Origin: Lachnospiraceae bacterium
GTDB taxonomy: Bacteria > Bacillota > Clostridia > Lachnospirales > Lachnospiraceae
Reading direction: 5' to 3'
NCBI GenBank assembly: GCA_015057205.1
Contig: SVEW01000100.1
Location: forward strand, 1 to 8,427
Length of the DNA: 8,427 bases
In this document: piece by piece, positions 5,846-8,427 of the stretch
How the letters are laid out: each line of letters opens with the position of its first letter
Numbering within the stretch: position 1 is the first letter of the stretch
Made by a program: the position numbers and the translations under genes
The notes under the pieces: model-generated
What the model saw: the letters and a program-made list of their open reading frames with translations, nothing else
What the model was told of the DNA's origin: nothing
The model's database searches: none

Positions 5846-8077
5846 ATGCAAGAGCAGATTATCCGAACCGAATATTCGGAGCTGATGCAGAAGGCTTACA
5901 TAGACTATGCCATGAGCGTAATTGTAGACCGAGCACTGCCGGATGTTAGGGATGGTTTGAAACCGGTTCAGCGCCGTGTATTATATGATATGCACGAACT
6001 GGGTATTCGTTATGATAAGCCGTATCGTAAGAGTGCCCGTATCGTGGGAGATACCATGGGTAAATATCATCCCCATGGGGACTCATCTATTTATGATGCG
6101 TTAGTTGTCATGGCACAGGATTTTAAAAAAGGATTGCCGTTGGTTGACGGACATGGTAACTTTGGATCCATTGAAGGTGACGGGCAGGCGGCTATGCGTT
6201 ATACCGAAGCACGTTTACAGAAGGTAACGCAGGAGGCTTTTTTGGCAGATCTTGACAAGGATGTTATTGATTTTCGCCCGAATTTCGATGAAACGGAAAA
6301 AGAACCGGTGGTATTGCCGGTGCGTATTCCCAATCTTTTGGTGAATGGTGCGGAAGGTATCGCAGTTGGTATGGCTACCAGCATTCCACCTCACAATTTA
6401 GGCGAAGTGATTGAGGCAGTTAAGGCCTACATTAAGAATCCGGATATTCGCACGGAAGAATTGATGGAATATGTAAAGGGCCCGGATTTTCCAACCGGTG
6501 GCATTGTGGTGAATCAGGATGAACTTCCGGAAATTTATGCTACCGGAAGTGGAAAGATTAAGATTCGCGGTCGGGTTGAAGTTGAAGATTTAAAGGGAGG
6601 CAAGAAAGCCATTGTGGTAACCGAAATACCATATCCCATGGTAGGTGCCAACATTGGTAAGTTCTTGAACGATGTATATTCGTTGGTAGAGACGAAGAAG
6701 GCGACGGACATTGTGGATATCTCCAATCAGTCGTCGAAAGAGGGAATCCGTATTGTCATTGAACTTCGTAAGGGGGCAGATGTAGAGTACATTAAGAATC
6801 TTTTGTATAAAAAGACCAGACTGGAGGATACCTTCGGTGTAAATATGTTAGCCGTGTGCGATGGACGCCCGGAGACACTTGGATTGCGGGACATTATTCG
6901 GCATCATGTGAACTTCCAGTATGAGGTGAATACCAGAAAGTATACCACATTACTGAAAAAAGAGCAGGATAAGAAAGAAATTCAGGAAGGTTTAATTAAG
7001 GCCTGTGACGTAATGGATTTGATTATCGAAATCCTGAGGGGAAGTAAAAATATTCAGGATGCGAAACGATGTTTGACCCAAGGCGATACGGCAAGTATTA
7101 AGTTTAAGAGTCGTATATCGGAGAAATCCGCATCCTTGCTGCGTTTTAGTGAACGACAAGCCCAGGCAATTCTTGAGATGCGTCTTTATAAGCTGATTGG
7201 CTTAGAGATAGAGGCACTTATGAAAGAGCATGAGGAAACCCTTAAGAATATTGAAAAATACGAAAATCTTCTAGGTAGTCGTCTGGCTATGGCAAAAGCA
7301 ATTATGAAGGAGCTTGACGCATATAAGAAGGACTATGCAAGGCAGCGTCGTACTTCAATCGAGAACGCGGAAGAAATTGTAATTGAAGAAAAGAAAATAG
7401 AAGAACAGGATGTTGTTTTCTTGATGAATCGCTTTGGATATGTGAAAACAGTGGATATGGCTACCTACGAGCGTAATATGGAGGCAGCACAGGAAGAAAG
7501 CAAATACATCATTGTATGCAAGAATACCGGTAAATTATGCTTGTTTACGGATAAAGGGCAATTGCATACCATTAAGGTATTGGATGTTCCGTATGGTAAA
7601 TTCCGCGATAAGGGAGTGCCGGTAGACAACATCAGTACCTATAGTAGTGCGGAAGAACAGATCCTTCTGGTGGAAGCTATGGAAAACTTGAAAAATACCA
7701 TGGTGTTTATGGCATCGAGTGATGGTATGCTTAAGCAGGTTAAGGGAGAAGAGTTTGATGTTGCTAAGCGTAATACGGCAGCAACGAAGTTGAATGAGGG
7801 TGCGAGCCTGTTAAAGGTTCAGCCTGTGAACGGTATGGAAAGTGTTATTATGGAAACAGAGGGCAGCATGTTCTTGCGGTTCCAGCTTGTGGAAGTACCG
7901 GAGAAAAAGAAGACCGCCGTGGGCGTTCGTGGTATGAAGATCGGGGATACAGATCGACTGCGTGCAGTTTACATTTTACAGGAAGGCGAAAGTTTAGAAG
8001 TGGAACGCCATGGAAACATGCTGAATCTCAGTCGGCTGCGCATGGCGAAACGTGACGGTAAGGGAACAAAGAAATGA
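5846..8077 (+). CDS. parC: Type IIA topoisomerase cleavage subunit (ParC; GyrA family)
   Basis: Cuts and rejoins both DNA strands through a covalent tyrosine link. The product has 743 residues, shorter than most gyrase A proteins (about 800-870) and in the ParC range. The N-terminal winged-helix region shows RALPDVRDGLKPVQRR (29-44), KYHPHGDSSIYDA (73-85), MAQDF (89-93), DGHGNFGS (101-108) and the catalytic Arg118-Tyr119 in AMRYTEARL. The intercalating isoleucine (180) is in ATSIPPHN. The long coiled-coil region runs about 340-500, with RQAQAILEMRL near 437-447. The C-terminal beta-pinwheel (about 520-735) is short, perhaps four or five blades. At the place of the gyrase QRRGGKG box it reads YERNMEAAQEE (541-551), so wrapping-type negative supercoiling is unlikely and topoisomerase IV is favoured. 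Ser80 and Asp84 are the unmutated residues at the quinolone positions. It starts 14 bp after parE behind GTGAGGT (5832-5838) and overlaps folC by 4 bp. Confidence 0.88.
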   Translation: MQEQIIRTEYSELMQKAYIDYAMSVIVDRALPDVRDGLKPVQRRVLYDMHELGIRYDKPYRKSARIVGDTMGKYHPHGDSSIYDALVVMAQDFKKGLPLVDGHGNFGSIEGDGQAAMRYTEARLQKVTQEAFLADLDKDVIDFRPNFDETEKEPVVLPVRIPNLLVNGAEGIAVGMATSIPPHNLGEVIEAVKAYIKNPDIRTEELMEYVKGPDFPTGGIVVNQDELPEIYATGSGKIKIRGRVEVEDLKGGKKAIVVTEIPYPMVGANIGKFLNDVYSLVETKKATDIVDISNQSSKEGIRIVIELRKGADVEYIKNLLYKKTRLEDTFGVNMLAVCDGRPETLGLRDIIRHHVNFQYEVNTRKYTTLLKKEQDKKEIQEGLIKACDVMDLIIEILRGSKNIQDAKRCLTQGDTASIKFKSRISEKSASLLRFSERQAQAILEMRLYKLIGLEIEALMKEHEETLKNIEKYENLLGSRLAMAKAIMKELDAYKKDYARQRRTSIENAEEIVIEEKKIEEQDVVFLMNRFGYVKTVDMATYERNMEAAQEESKYIIVCKNTGKLCLFTDKGQLHTIKVLDVPYGKFRDKGVPVDNISTYSSAEEQILLVEAMENLKNTMVFMASSDGMLKQVKGEEFDVAKRNTAATKLNEGASLLKVQPVNGMESVIMETEGSMFLRFQLVEVPEKKKTAVGVRGMKIGDTDRLRAVYILQEGESLEVERHGNMLNLSRLRMAKRDGKGTKK

Positions 8078-8427
8078 CCATACATGAGGCAAAACGATTT
8101 ATAGAAGAAGCAAGAAAGAGAGGCTCCGTACTTGGTATGGAGTCTATTCGCCGTTTATGTGAGAATCTTCATAATCCCCAGGATTACGGGCGTATTATTC
8201 ACATTGCGGGGACCAATGGAAAAGGCTCTACCGGCCGTATGATGGAACAGGCGTTAATGGCTATGGGCTATACGGTAGGGCGGTACAGTTCTCCGGCAGT
8301 TTTTGCTTATGAAGAGATCATTCAGGTAAATCAAACGAATATTACCTGGGAGGAATTGGCGGAACTTTTTGAGGAGATTAAACAGGCAGCGGATGCACAA
8401 ACAACCAGTTTTGAGATGGAGACGGCA
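8074..8427 (+). CDS. folC: Folylpolyglutamate/dihydrofolate synthase, N-terminal part
   Basis: The first 118 residues of a FolC-type Mur-ligase enzyme, cut by the window end with the frame open. FolC adds glutamate to tetrahydrofolate in the cytoplasm, using ATP, and in many bacteria also to dihydropteroate. Visible are the early substrate-side segment LGMESIRRLCENL (20-32), the P-loop HIAGTNGKGST (43-53), and GRYSSP (69-74) followed by FAYEEIIQVN (77-86), which matches the folate-binding loop SP-x-x-x-x-x-x-E-x-I-x-V-N. The commonly seen His after SP is Ala75 here. The start codon overlaps the parC stop as ATGA, and an AAGGG site lies in the end of parC, so translation is probably coupled to parC. 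Full length cannot be judged. Confidence 0.92.
   Translation, partial: MTIHEAKRFIEEARKRGSVLGMESIRRLCENLHNPQDYGRIIHIAGTNGKGSTGRMMEQALMAMGYTVGRYSSPAVFAYEEIIQVNQTNITWEELAELFEEIKQAADAQTTSFEMETA

Noticed and set aside
3909..8077. Gyrase (gyrB-gyrA) as the identity of the topoisomerase pair
   Set aside because: The A subunit is short and has no QRRGGKG at the expected place, and dnaA, dnaN and recF are not adjacent. Not fully excluded, because the N-terminal core resembles GyrA.
1..8427. Mobile element, phage, CRISPR or defence system
   Set aside because: No transposase, integrase, terminal repeats, regularly spaced repeats or defence-type domains were seen. Every gene but one is standard housekeeping in a continuous orientation.

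Overview
The window looks like core chromosome of a Gram-positive member of the Clostridia, most likely a Lachnospiraceae relative. Reasons: strong AGGAGG-type ribosome binding sites, moderate GC, a clustered glycolytic operon with a cofactor-independent phosphoglycerate mutase, and a ParE/ParC-like topoisomerase pair followed directly by folC. This placement is inferred from gene content and protein character, not from a database search. All genes lie on the + strand and are tightly packed. I see no tRNA, rRNA, CRISPR array, insertion sequence or phage signal.

Region 1 (1-3805) is the distal part of a glycolytic operon. It holds the last codons of a probable phosphoglycerate kinase (pgk), then triosephosphate isomerase (tpiA), a CapA-family metallophosphatase-like lipoprotein, and 2,3-bisphosphoglycerate-independent phosphoglycerate mutase (gpmI). 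Gaps between genes are 18 bp (18 bases in each of pgk-tpiA and tpiA-capA) and 3 bp (capA-gpmI), so a single transcript with coupled translation is likely. The enzymes interconvert triose phosphates and convert 3-phosphoglycerate to 2-phosphoglycerate. The CapA-like lipoprotein is the functional outsider.

Region 2 (3800-3911) is the only real boundary. gpmI ends in three consecutive in-frame stops, followed by a strong rho-independent terminator. About ten bases later comes a candidate extended -10 promoter, then a perfect AGGAGG site that fixes the start of the next gene.

Region 3 (3909-8427) is a second operon: a type IIA topoisomerase ATPase/TOPRIM subunit (ParE/GyrB family), its cleavage/religation subunit (ParC/GyrA family) 14 bp later, and folC (folylpolyglutamate/dihydrofolate synthase), which overlaps the parC stop by 4 bp and runs off the window. 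The A-type subunit has an intact catalytic core, but I find no QRRGGKG GyrA box at the usual place, which favours topoisomerase IV over gyrase.

The window is mostly ordinary housekeeping DNA. The most notable points are the surface lipoprotein lodged inside the glycolytic operon, with its unrecognised N-terminal region, and the box-less A subunit. I found no convincing new multi-gene system.
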